Shown here: piece after piece, positions 21,555 to 32,588 of the stretch | Layout of the letters: every line of letters starts with the position of its first letter | Numbering within the stretch: position 1 is the first letter of the stretch | DNA from: Fistulifera solaris | Lineage: Eukaryota > Bacillariophyta > Bacillariophyceae > Naviculales > Stauroneidaceae | Assembly (NCBI GenBank): GCA_030295235.1 | Contig: AP026123.1 | Span: forward strand, 62,001 to 126,000 | Length of the DNA stretch: 64,000 nt | Direction: 5' to 3' | The notes under the pieces: generated by a model | The model's database searches: none | What the model was told of the DNA's origin: nothing | Seen by the model: only the letters and a program-made list of their open reading frames with translations | Made by a program: the position numbers and the translations under genes

Positions 21555-22597
21555 ATGGCGTATTACGGAAATCCTCAATACGCAAGCAATGCCGGCGATG
21601 GCAACCAGTTTTACGGTCAAACAATTTACAACAATAGTACGACTTCTTCTCAACAACAACAACCCGCTTACAATGCACCTAGCTGGCAACCGACGCAACA
21701 GCAGCCATCTGCTTATCCTTCACAACCCATCGGTGCTTCTATCTTTAATCCATCTGTAGCGGGAGCTTTTGGTAATCAAGCCGTACAAAAAATGATGATG
21801 GATCAAGGACAAGCGTTTGTACTCGAAGGCATGGCCAAGATTGTGCCCGGTTTAGAAGTATCTATGATTACTTTGAGAGCTTATTTCGCAGTTGATAATC
21901 AGTATGTACTCAAAAAGATTAAGAAGGTTCTCTTTCCGTTCTTGTCGAGGACGTGGAGTCGGCAGGTAAGTGTTCATTAGCTTTCGAATGAATACGAGCT
22001 GTGTCTCACGCTCACGTCCTTTCTTTCTCTCTCACTTTCTTTCGACTCCCACATAACAATAAGGTCAAGCAATATGCTGGACCGGATACACCACCACTGT
22101 ACGAATTACCCACTATGGATGAGAATGCTCCCGATTTGTATTTGCCCTCCATGACGTTGATCACTTACGTTCTGTTGTGTGCGATTTGTTACGGTGGAGC
22201 CGGTCAATTCAGTCCGGAAGTCATTCCAGATGTCACCACCAAGTGCTTTCTCACGCAATTGCTCGAAGTACTCGCCATTCGCGTCGGATTTTATATGATG
22301 CAAGCTCCGGTGGCATTCTTGGATTTGTTCTCGTACACGGGCTACAAGTACTTGGGTTTGTGTGTCAATTTACTGGTGGGGATGATGGCCAGTCAATTAG
22401 AATACGGTACCAAAGCGTATTATGTCAGCTTTTGCTGGACGGCTACGGCAGCCGCGTACTTTATGCTCAAGACGATGGCCAACAATATTCCACTCGAAAC
22501 GAGTCGTTCGGGGCCCAAACGTGAACTGGTCGTTGTTGTGATTGCAGCAGCACAGCTTGCGACTATTTGGTTTGTCGGTCAAACAAAGTTTTTATAA
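21555..22597 (+). CDS. YIF1: YIF1 family ER-Golgi transport membrane protein
   Basis: YIF1 partners YIP1 and Rab GTPases in ER-to-Golgi vesicle traffic. The N-terminal ~75 residues are Gln/Ser/Tyr-rich and cytosolic. The family core follows: AGAFGNQAVQKMMMDQGQAF, VLKKIKKVLFPFLSRTWSRQ, then after the intron YAGPDTPPLYELPTMDENAPDLYLPSM. Five hydrophobic segments then run to the end (LITYVLLCAICYGGAG through LVVVVIAAAQLATIWFV). The intron is 21966-22063 (98 bp, phase 0), joining SRQ to VKQ. Total about 315 residues, near the family length. It converges with GUF1. Confidence 0.93.
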
Positions 22598-22670
22598 ATA
22601 ATAGTAGCAGTTATTTCAGTAAATTCGTTGTATTGTATTTGAAGCGCGCATCTCTAGCTCGTGTAATTCG

Positions 22671-25022
22671 CTACGAAGTGCGAGATATAACACTATTGAA
22701 CGCAGCCTGACTCAACGTCACTTTGTTTTCACTGTACTCTTGCAAGCGCTTCTTACCCTTCTTCTGTTTCTCCAACAGTTTCATTTTTCGTGTTTGATCG
22801 CCGCCACCGACGGTTTTGCCGGATTTGGTCAGAACGTCCTTTCGATAGGCTTTGACGCGTTCGCTAGCAATAATACGCCCAGCGGCTTTGGCTTGAATGA
22901 CAATAACAAACTGCTGGCGCGGTAATACCTCCTGGAGCTGCGGTTGAGGCATGAGTGTGTGTTGTGTGAGAATATGCAGCTGCTGTCATTCAATCGTCAC
23001 AGCCATCTATTTCTTACCTTTTTACAAACAGCTCGCCCTTCGCTTTGCATCGAATCGCGATGACAAACGAAAGAGAGAGGCTCGACTGCCTCACCATTAA
23101 GCATGATCTCGACCTTGTGCACGTCGGCCACGGCTAAACTATCGGGATTTAACGTGCTCGTATCCAAACTTCCATAGCCAGCCGTCAAGGTCTTGAGCTG
23201 GTCGTCGAAGTCAGTAACAACACCGGCCCAAGGGACTTTCGCCGTAAAAAGCCATTTTTCTTCGTCTAGAGGTTGTGTTTCAATCTCGGTTGCTCGCTTA
23301 CGAGTCAAGAGATCAAGAACCGGCCCTGTATCTTCATTTGCTCTAGCGATAATGCGAACATCCACAATTGGCTCCAATACTTTGAACTTTTGACTAAAAT
23401 CCGGCCACTCGGAAAGATCTTCCACAATTTGAGTATAAGGCTCCATATTTTTCCGATTCTTATCGGGCAGAAACTGAATCGTGTAAGGCACTTTGGGCGG
23501 CGTCACAAGAGCTTCAATTCCGAATTCATCTTTCAAGCGTTGCCGAAAAACGTCCGCGTGGAGCAGTCCTTGAAAACCAACACGAAGACCCGGCCCTAAA
23601 AAGGGACCTCCCGATTCACTGGTCTTCCCCATTGAGGATGTCTTTTGTACTTCTAAACCCGTGTCGTTCAAAGCAAGTCGGTCCACTGCATTACACAAAG
23701 CCTCGAAGCCGCCGTCGTCCGCTTGTTCGGGATGCACGGTGGCATACAGAACCGATTTGAAACTCGCTAAATCACTAGAAATTTGTGGCAGCACCATGTC
23801 TTTGTTGACATGACTGCTCCAGACAAGAATAGTCCCCGGAATCGCCTGTCTGGGATCTTTCAGTCCAAAACGCACGTATCCCATTTGTCCTCTGCGCAAT
23901 AATCCGGTACGCTTGCTGTGCGGGAGCAACATGCCAACTTCTTGGACAGGATATGACTGAGTATTCACCGTTTTCGATGTGGCTTCGTCTGCATCTGGGC
24001 TACCCGTCACCATTGATATCCGATCGCCTTCTTCAATTTTTCCTGCCCGTATTTGCACTAAACATTGTACCCCACCGCGAGAAACATCATACCAAGAATC
24101 CACCACCACGGCTCGCATAATCCCCGTTTCAGAATCATCTCCAACATCATCTTCAAGTAGCTGGGGGGAGGGACTTGTTCGCAAACAGCATCAAGTAATT
24201 CTCGGATCCCTTTTCGTTGCCGCGCACTTGTATAAAGAATCGAATCCGGATCAATACCTTTCAGCCATTCCGCTACCGTCAATGCCACATGAAGTGGCCT
24301 GGCACTTCCTAGATCTACTTTCGTCAACGCAACCAACAAGTGAGGGGGCTGTGGTAACGTCTGCACTTTTTCGTGAACACTCCAAGTTTGAGCTTGGATG
24401 CCCTGCGCAGCATCCAATAACAGCACAGCTCCTTGTACAAAATGCAGAGTCCGAGACACCTCTCGACCAAAATCGACGTGACCAGGTAAATCAAACATGT
24501 TGACTAAAAGTGTGCCCGTAGGACCGACTGCTGAAGGATGCCGATACAACATACTCGCCGTGGATGCTTTCACCGTTATACCTCGTTCCTTCTCTACCGA
24601 TAAAGTGTCTAACAACTCAATCCGCTCTTTGTTTTTTCGGTTCACTGTTGTACCTTTAATACCTTCTTCCTGATCGGCTTTCCAAGCTATTTCTTGGGCC
24701 TCAGTACCTAAATTGCCTGTCAATTCGAGAATTCTTGAACTCAATGACTGAATTGTTCCGAGGTGAATGAGTTACGTGAGTTAGTAAAGCGCTGACAATA
24801 CATGGCGATTAACTGTTCTCGTAGCCTTTAATTTCTTACGCTTTTTCCGTGATCTATGTGCGCAATAAAGCACCAATTGCGGACATCTTGCAAAGGTATT
24901 TGTTGCAGCAAGTCTTCATTCTCGAGAATCGACACTCGTGAGGAGAAAGAGCGAAAGTCTCTGAAGCAGACTCGAGTTGTTATTTGTACAGTAGAGAGCT
25001 GCAGGAATCTAATTCTAGGCAT
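22671..25022 (-). CDS. GUF1: Organellar translation GTPase GUF1 / EF-4 (LepA)
   Basis: Ribosome-dependent GTPase that back-translocates or aids stalled ribosomes; eukaryotic forms act in mitochondria or plastids. G1 [15 protein letters not shown] is split by an intron (24748-24839, 92 bp). The G2 region [11 protein letters not shown]3 [10 protein letters not shown]4 VALTKVDL follow, and the LepA-specific C-terminal domain ends with [19 protein letters not shown] and [23 protein letters not shown] second intron is at 22938-23017 (80 bp, phase 0). The N-terminus ([26 protein letters not shown]...) is basic and hydroxylated, fitting mitochondrial import. At the G6 run 24163-24168 the frame breaks by one base (CEQVPPP to LLEDDVGD), probably an undercalled run. 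Confidence 0.93.
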
Positions 25023-25502
25023 TGTAGGTTGTATCCTGTTTATTGTTGCATAATTTTGCAGATAGTGTAACGTGAGGTAATGGATGATGGGGGCGAGCGA
25101 CGTCTGCCTCGCTTTCTCTCCTCAAGACAGTAAATAAATCGGCCTATGAGCCAACGCGTCTGTCGTTAATGCGTTTCTTATACAGACTTGCACTAGCATC
25201 AAAGTTTATACATCAAAGGCTTGATGTTTGTTATTCATTCCTTCAATAGCAGCACCTTGCACCTTCGCGTTGTGATGAAACAATGAAACCGCCGATGTCG
25301 CACTGCGGATCGCTTTCTTGAGCTGCGTGACCTGTCACCTGTCAACAACTTCTTTACAAAGTTAGTTCATAGGTGAGCGAAAAGTCATTCCATCCGCTCC
25401 GCACGCTGAGAAAGCTCAAATCACATATCGCAACAAGAATTAGTTCAGGGCAAAGCTATTCGATTTCTTCTCAATCTGGAGGAGTACTTGTAGTGTTTTC
25501 AC
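25023..25502. other. Intergenic spacer upstream of GUF1
   Basis: 480 bases holding the GUF1 promoter and leading into a minisatellite. No gene or RNA was recognised. Confidence 0.45.
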
Positions 25503-25868
25503 TCAACCAGAAATTGAGGGGAGTGTGGTATTTTCACTTGTCCAGAAAATGTGGGAGTGTGGTTTTTGACGTGTCCAGAAAATGTGGGGGCGTGATTTTT
25601 TGACGTGTCCAGAAAATGTGGGAACGTCATTTCTCACTTGTCCAGAAAATGTGGGGGTGTGGTTTTTGACGCTTCCAGAAAATGTGGGAACGTGGTTTTT
25701 GACGTCTCCAGAAAATGTGGGAACGTCATTTCTCACTTCTCCAGAAAATGTGGGGGTGTGATTTTTTACGTTTCCAGAAAATGTGGGAACGTCGTTTCTC
25801 ACATGTCCAGAAAATGTGGGAACGTCGTTTCTTCACGTATCCAGAAAATGTGGGCGTGTGGTATTTCA
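25503..25868. repeat. 33-bp minisatellite, about 11 units
   Basis: About eleven units of ~33 bp share TCCAGAAAATGTGGG. Two classes alternate irregularly: one continues GGGTGTGGTTTTTGACG, the other AACGTCATTTCTCAC. Both strands have open frames through it with an 11-residue period (minus strand: VRNDVPTFSGDVKNH-like). These come from the 33-bp length and I do not call a gene. There are no unique spacers. A three-unit relative lies at 40396-40486. Confidence 0.9.
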
Positions 25869-26659
25869 GTAAAAAATAGACTAATAAAAGTGTACCGCCC
25901 CCATCACATTCACATCGCAGCAAGCGCCGCTCCTATTTTTTCATAAGCTTGCCGATAAATAGAAACGGGAAAGATTTCTATTTTCTACACTATAACCATG
26001 GCATCAATTGCTGAGATGCGAGGGGCGAAGTCACAGCAAAAGTTTCCTTGGGCAGCTCGATGCGTTGTGCTGCAATCTTTCGGCAAAACTCTTCATCCTT
26101 TTTCTTGTCATCATAACTCGTTTTTTAAAAAGGAACTATCCGGGGTTTCACATCTCCGGCTAACGAAGATGACATCGGAATGGAAGTTAATGTCATAATA
26201 CCTCCCATCCGATCATTTCACGTATCTTCTGAGACGAATCACCCGACCACACTTTGACTGTTTCGCTGCTGTCTTACCCAGAGGAGCGCAAAACGATAAT
26301 CCTTGTTCTACTACAGATAAGGAGGTTCAAAGCAATAAGGATAAGGACGAGAAGGCAATACTACTCATTTCGAGCAGGTTGTTTATAGGAGCAGCGCGAT
26401 GACTCGTCACAAGCTTCACGCTCCACCATTATCGTGTCTTCTTTGGCAACAAATGTCAAGTATGTGCTCAGAATCAATGATCATTACGAAAAACTTGCGG
26501 AACTGTTTTGACGAGAAACCAGTTTTGGAAACGTCTAGCCGATTCTTTGTTTTTTTTGTACAGTCCCCTATTCTCGCCTGCAGTTTAATGTGAGAAGAAT
26601 TTCGAGCGATGTCAGATTAAACATGTTTTTCATGTTATTCAGACACTAATTTATTTTCA
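25869..26659. other. Intergenic region with weak, possibly decayed coding sequence
   Basis: About 0.8 kb downstream of the first receptor cyclase. Plus-strand stretches look protein-like in changing frames: from an ATG at 25998 (MASIAEMRGAKSQQKFPW), then GFTSPANEDDIGMEVNVIIP near 26150-26210, then RRITRPHFDCFAAVLPRGA near 26230-26290. There is no recognisable domain and no single frame, so this could be a decayed gene or chance. Confidence 0.3.
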
Positions 26660-29600
26660 CTACAAGAACTGCATATCCCATGTTTCGCATTTCTGGCCGC
26701 GTCCTAAACGATCCTTCAAACTGATTTCCATCTTTTTAAATTCAGCGCTAGGTGCTTCATTGAAGTGCCTTGAGGCTCCTTCAGCAACTGCTGATAACTG
26801 CTGCGACTCCAAGTCCTTCTGTGGGGCTTGTTCTGGAGCAATCACTCCGCCGCCCCATTGGTCGATCTCCTGTTGTAGCAGCTTAAGTTTCTGCTTCGCC
26901 CGAATGCGTTCTAAAGCGGAGTCCTTTGCAGTGCCTTGCTCATTGACCCAGAAACAATTCATTTCGCCCTTGCCTTTGATCGACACCATTCCACGGGGTT
27001 TCAACGGAATTTCGGGAGCCTGTTCCTTCAAATACTTTGCTGCTTCTTCGCTGCAGTTAATTCGATTCATAGCCGAATTGCTTTCCATTCGACTGGCGGT
27101 GTTGACGGTGTCACCGAACAAACAATAACGTGGGTTCCTGTTCCCCACAACATCGGCCACGACTGGGCCCGAGTGAAAACCGACACGAATGTTCACGTGC
27201 CCTTTCGTCGGGTCATCCTCATCAATCAGTGTCTCGTTCGCGACAGCAACGGCACGAATCGCAAAATGAGCAATTCGCTTGGCGTGGTCGTATGTTTGCT
27301 TCGAAACGAGATTTGTTACGGCCATGTACGCGTCCCCGATGGTCTCCACCTTGAAGATTTCCAACTCCTGGGAAAGGGTATCAAATTTGTGATACAATCG
27401 ATCAAGCATGTTTGCTACTTTCGACGGATCCATTCGAGCACTCATGTCTGTGTACCCGACTATATCAGAGAAAAAGATTGTCACGACATCCTTATGTTCA
27501 GGCTCGACCTTGCGACCGTCTCTCAACGCTTCGGCAACATGTCGAGGGAAAATATCGAACAATGACACGTGTGAGTTCTTTGCATTGGATGCTGCTGACG
27601 CCGATAAGGCGGCTTCGGCGTCAATGCGTCTTAGTCGGGTGTCGATCTCTTCAAACGTCGGACGTTTTTCTGGGTCGTCATCCAAACAATCAGCCATAAG
27701 GGCCTTCAACGCAGCTGGCATGTGGCTAGGGGCAGGTGGCCGCTTTCGAATCAACGGGTCGGCTACAGCCCGCAAGACATCTCTTGCTGGTTGGCCTTCG
27801 TATGGGTCTCTTCGTGCATAGACTTCGTACAACATGATACCAAAGGAGTACACGTCTGTCTTGTCAGTGTTCTTCGACTCTCTTCGCAATAATTCCGGCG
27901 CCATCCAAAACGGGGTCCCCGTTCCGCCCATGTTCTTTTCCTGACTGAGACCGAAATCGGCAACTTTCGCACGGAAGCGAGTATCGACCAGGATGTTTGC
28001 CGTTTTGAGGTCGCCGTGAATGACTTTTGGTTCAGCGGAGTGCAAGAAGCGGATACCTTGCGAAATGTCGCACAATATCTGCAGTAGAACGTCTCCTTCC
28101 AGAACCATAGTTTCATTGTGAAGTAAGTCGTAAAGGGATCCATGGTCCATGAATTCCATGACGAGCATGGGTTCTTCATCCTTTTCCATTACAGCGCCCA
28201 TCACGGTTGTGATACAGGGATGTCGAAGGCGACTCAAATATCGCATCTCCTCCACAAAGTCTTCTCGCATTTTGCGGTAATTCTGGTGCTCCGATGAAAC
28301 ACTGTTCTTGTGAGATTTTGTCAAGTCCGACAACACCCCCATGTTACTCCAGGAAGTTTTACCGGATTGCCTTCCGTTGTTTGAGTGTGTTCCGGAAACA
28401 GTGGCGCGACCAGGACCAGAGCTTGTACCGGAGTGGTCTTCGGTTGCATCGCCTTGTGTGGTACTAGGATCAATACCAGCTAATGCTTCAGATTCTGGAT
28501 CAAACAAACTCCTGCGGACATTACTTCCGATTTTTCCTGGCGATGTTTCCGACTTTTTCATCTTTTTCTTCGGTGGAATGGCGCGCTTGACGGCGACTTT
28601 CGTACCGCGATATTCTGCCGATAGTACCAAACCGTACTGTCCGCGACCTAGAATCTCTGGTGGATCGGCAAAATGTAACTCATGCTTTTGCACCCTCCAA
28701 ACAGAGTCGTTCGACTTCCGCTTGTGTTCACGAATGAGACACCACACCAGACTTGTCGCCAGTAGTAAGAATGCTGTGACGCCGCAAGCAACGCCAATCA
28801 GCATACCTGTATTCCCGTCAGGAGGAGGAGCTAAATCCGCAGGCAAATTCGCTGTGCCATCATTAAAAATGTATTCGCCCCGGGCTTCCCACTCAGAGTC
28901 AATGAAAACATGCGTGAGGAGAGTATCGAACTTCTGGTTGCCATCGGGTGAGCTTGGATCGACAGGAACAGGGTTATAATTCACCACGCGATAGAGTGCA
29001 GTTTCCGGTAGACGTGTGCCAGTAAGAGGATCAAGCGCAACCCGACCACTGATTCCATCGAATTCATTTGCCCTATATTCTTCGTAGTGGAGAGTGCCGT
29101 TCAAAAACAAAGTAACGTTTTCAGAATTGATTACAGCTGCGCACGCACCTCAATCCCAATGCGATTGCGGCTTCGTACGCGAACGGTGAAAACCCGCTCG
29201 TAACAACCTGGTTCAAGAAAGTCGGATCATCTGGCTGGACAAACTCAGGCGGAGGCAAGTCGGGACGAGGCCAAAGACCACGCATGTAGTCCATATCAAT
29301 TGCATTACGCATTTGACTCAACTGTTCTACATAAGCATCGTATTTTTCCATTCCAGTGACTCCTCCTGATATTTCGAGGAGACCGACGCCACTTTATGTT
29401 TACGGTAGGAAAAATGTTAGACTTCAATGTGGTACCAAACGCAGACTTGACACTTGAAGACTCACCGGTATGCCTTGTAAAGGGGCGAATCTTTCTCAAA
29501 TGTGCGATCGACCAAGACGCCCAAGAAAGAGTCCCCGAAAATCCAATTGTGCAAACCATTCCCCGCGACGCCTTGATTGTAAGCTTCAAGTAGAAGTTCG

Positions 29601-30400
29601 TCGTGTGTTTCTTTGGTGAAAACGACACTAAACACAAATCGAAATCCAATTTGTTTCACACTCCTCACTGCTGCTTTTATACTCTCTGTAGTAGCATCGA
29701 CAGGAATTTGCTGAATAATCAAGTCAGGTACATACTTTGCTGCCGCTTGCCGCATGCCTTCGACGTAGGCATTGCCGTAGGCGTCGTTAACGTTAATGAC
29801 AGCCAAGTGTTGGATCTGGAGTGCATTTCGCAGAAATAATACCAAAGGTACTGCGTTACCTGCATCTGAAGGCACTGTTCTTCCGAAGAGAGGATACTGA
29901 CTACGGTCATCTAGATCCGCCGATGTTGATTTAGAACTGATTTGGGGATAGCCTAATAGCCCTGTAACGATAGCCATAGGCATGCTGACAGCACTACGAT
30001 ACGCGCCGATGAATGCGCAGGCTTTCTTTGTTTCATCTACGACGTGCTTTAGAGCAATCCCAGGTGTATATTCGGTATCTGCTGTCCTCATAGTAAAGCG
30101 GAGGGGACATGTTTCGTTCAGGTCAGCAACTTGAGGAACGATGCTTCCATCTCCTGTATTCAAATGGTGAATCGCGAGAGCGATAGAGAAAGCGTCTTCA
30201 TAAGTCGCTCGATGCGGCAGATCAGTTCCCGTTGTAAATGGTTTAATGACACTGAAAGGGCAGATAGCGAAAGGTTCTCCTTCCTCGGAAACAAAACGGT
30301 CGGCGTTGTTATTTTCAGGGCGATCGCGCGTCGCATTCGTTTTGTAGAACGAATCGTAGTAACGAAGCGACCACAGCGTTCCGCCGTCAGGTCCAGGCAT
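26660..30400 (-). CDS. Receptor guanylate cyclase A (ANF-receptor, TM, kinase, cyclase)
   Basis: About 1,220 residues, predicted plasma-membrane receptor making cGMP. Residues ~1-480: periplasmic-binding/ANF-receptor fold ([39 protein letters not shown]). TM near 507-530 ([20 protein letters not shown]). Kinase of TKL type from ~556: glycine loop [48 protein letters not shown]. An insert of ~125 Ser/Gly-rich residues separates beta-3 from helix C. Cyclase ~950-1130: [24 protein letters not shown] (metal Asp; Glu for GTP), [17 protein letters not shown] (Cys for GTP; transition-state Asn, Arg). Intron 29392-29465 (74 bp). One extra base at 29148-29149 breaks the frame. No signal peptide is visible. 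The start (MPGPDGGTLW) matches the two paralogues at 32589 and 43127. Confidence 0.92.
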
Positions 30401-32588
30401 TCTTATCAACAAATGTTCCAATTAATTGTGCGCTTTACTTTGTAGAAGAAGAGAGAATCAACACCAAGCTTCTTGGTTTGATACGATGAATGACCCCTTA
30501 GGAAAAACGAAAAGCGATGGGCGCAGAAGAAAAGTCTTCAACAAAAAAAGGCCCGCATCTGTGACGCCTTTCGCCTTTTTCGCCTCTTTTCTCCGCCCCT
30601 CCTGCACCACACACGCACCATCCTGCACTTAAGGTCGTACCAGGTAGGTCTTTTTGTCTTTATGCACCATACAATAATGTACCAGAGAAAGAAACAGATT
30701 TCGGAAATAGTGCGGGTCATGGGAAATTCCTGATTCAAATGTGTACCGCGGTAAAATTAGGGGCAATTATGCCTTAATGCTACGTAGCCCGTAGCCTAAT
30801 ATAGAGGGCTTTATTATTCTTTTCCGGTTTCCTTTTCCGTTCGTTCTCATTCGTGTGTCGCCTTTTGTGTGGCGCTTGGAGCGTCACAAAAGACAAAAGA
30901 CACAGCACCAATTCGATTGAAGGACAATAAAAGTGAATCAAGAAGACGAGAAACAAGGAAGAGGAAAGTGACGGAAAAACGAGGTCGAAAACGAACACGC
31001 GAGACGCAAGAGATGTCATTGCTTTTTGCGCCTTGAGAAGTGTATAGAGAGTAGAGAGAGAGAGGAAAGCTCTTCGCCTCTCAGCGCAGTGAACACGACA
31101 CGCTCTGAGATTTATCTTTCATCGAGAAAGCTCGTCGCTCGTCACTCGTCGCTCTTCATTAGTTGTATTGGCACTATTGTTGAGATGTCGTTCTTCTGAG
31201 GAACTGTAGAGAGTAGAGAGACAGGTCAACAGTCAACTCCGACAAAGCATGATTCCGAGAGTCAAATGTCTTTCGTCCATTGATGAGTGTAGACGATTTT
31301 AAAGTCCAGATAAAATTTCTCATTTTTTCGTCAATGATCATTACCAGGGTCGAGAACAGTCCACTAACGCCATACTCAAAGGATCCGAAAATACCGGTAT
31401 CTTTCTCGCGGTGTAGTATTTTCGCCTCATAATATCTTTGGACCGTACGAATTTATGTCGGATCTGGCATTCATAGCAAAAAAGAAAAAAGTGTGGCAAA
31501 GTGAGTTGGACGTTGGACTAGACCTTAGTCTATAGAGGAGGGAGTGTCGTCAAGGAAAGTCGTCATCGAGTTTTTTTCTATAGAAAATTTTTATTGAGCC
31601 TCGTGACTCATGACCATAATCCAGTCACGGATAAAATTGAGAAAAGGCGCACACACAGTTTGACCGCATTACCAGGGTATAAAACAATGATGCTGTTGCT
31701 TTTATGACCGGCTTTCATTAATTCAAAATCAAGTAATTGATATCTATTTAGAAGCATGCGAGGAAAGCGTTATCGTGAAGTTTCTAGTTGGAAGTCTATT
31801 CGCTGGATCGTTGTCTAAAGCAAAGCAACTACTCACTCTCATTCAAATTACAACACAAACACATTCGCCGTCTTTCGGTGGCGATTGAGGTTGCAATGTA
31901 CAACGAATAGCTCTGTTTGTGCAGCAGCAAAGGCCTTCTCAAGCGAATTTAACAATACCTGAGGCGCCTCGTCAGGTCTCGATACCTGTGGAGCACGAGA
32001 AAAAGTAAATGATTGATTTCCCATCGTCCGAGCTCCATGATCTTCCCGTCGAAGATACAGTTTGTGTTCTAAAGCGTAGCTGACGTTGAATGCCGCTTGT
32101 TACAAACAAATCGAAGCTTGCCCTATAATTTGGGCTCGCCCTGTCTATTGATGTGGTTTTCTGCGTCCAACACAAGAAAGATTGGACTGAAGCTTACAAA
32201 CCCCGAGACAATGCTTTTTTACAATGTAGCGCTCGATCGAAACGATTGCGCAATAAGAAAGTGATCCGTTTTTGATGAACACTCTTGATTCAAGGAATTT
32301 GGTCTTATTGAATGCGTTGCAAAATGGTTCAGATGAGTCGATTGAAATACAAAGCACCGTTTTGTGCTTATTCACTCGTTATCTTCTGATAGTGCACATT
32401 TTGCAGCAATCCTACGTATGTGAAATGGTTGCACATCATTGCAACTTCCGGCAGCAGAAGTGCGGTAACTAAGATCAATTTACCACCTGGCGGGAAACAT
32501 GATGATGCAAAAGAGAGCTTATACCGTTTTAAACAAAGCGATGCGGTCTTGCTTTCTTATTTGGAAAAATTCTGGACTTCACTACACA
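30401..32588. other. Intergenic region between receptor cyclases A and B
   Basis: About 2.2 kb without a gene I can support. It contains the promoter of copy A, a GAGAGTAGAGAGAGAGAGG purine stretch near 31050 with a second AGAGAGTAGAGAGAC near 31210, pyrimidine-rich stretches and the 3' flank of copy B. Parts of the B flank (about 32460-32600) recur beside the cyclase relic at 41285-41400. Confidence 0.45.

Noticed and set aside
25503-25868. Regular 33-bp repeats resembling a CRISPR array
   Set aside because: The units are contiguous with no unique spacers of constant length, there are no cas genes, and the genome is eukaryotic. It is a minisatellite.
26020-26400. Possible decayed gene downstream of receptor cyclase A
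   Set aside because: Three short protein-like stretches in different frames, but no recognisable family; it cannot be separated from chance.
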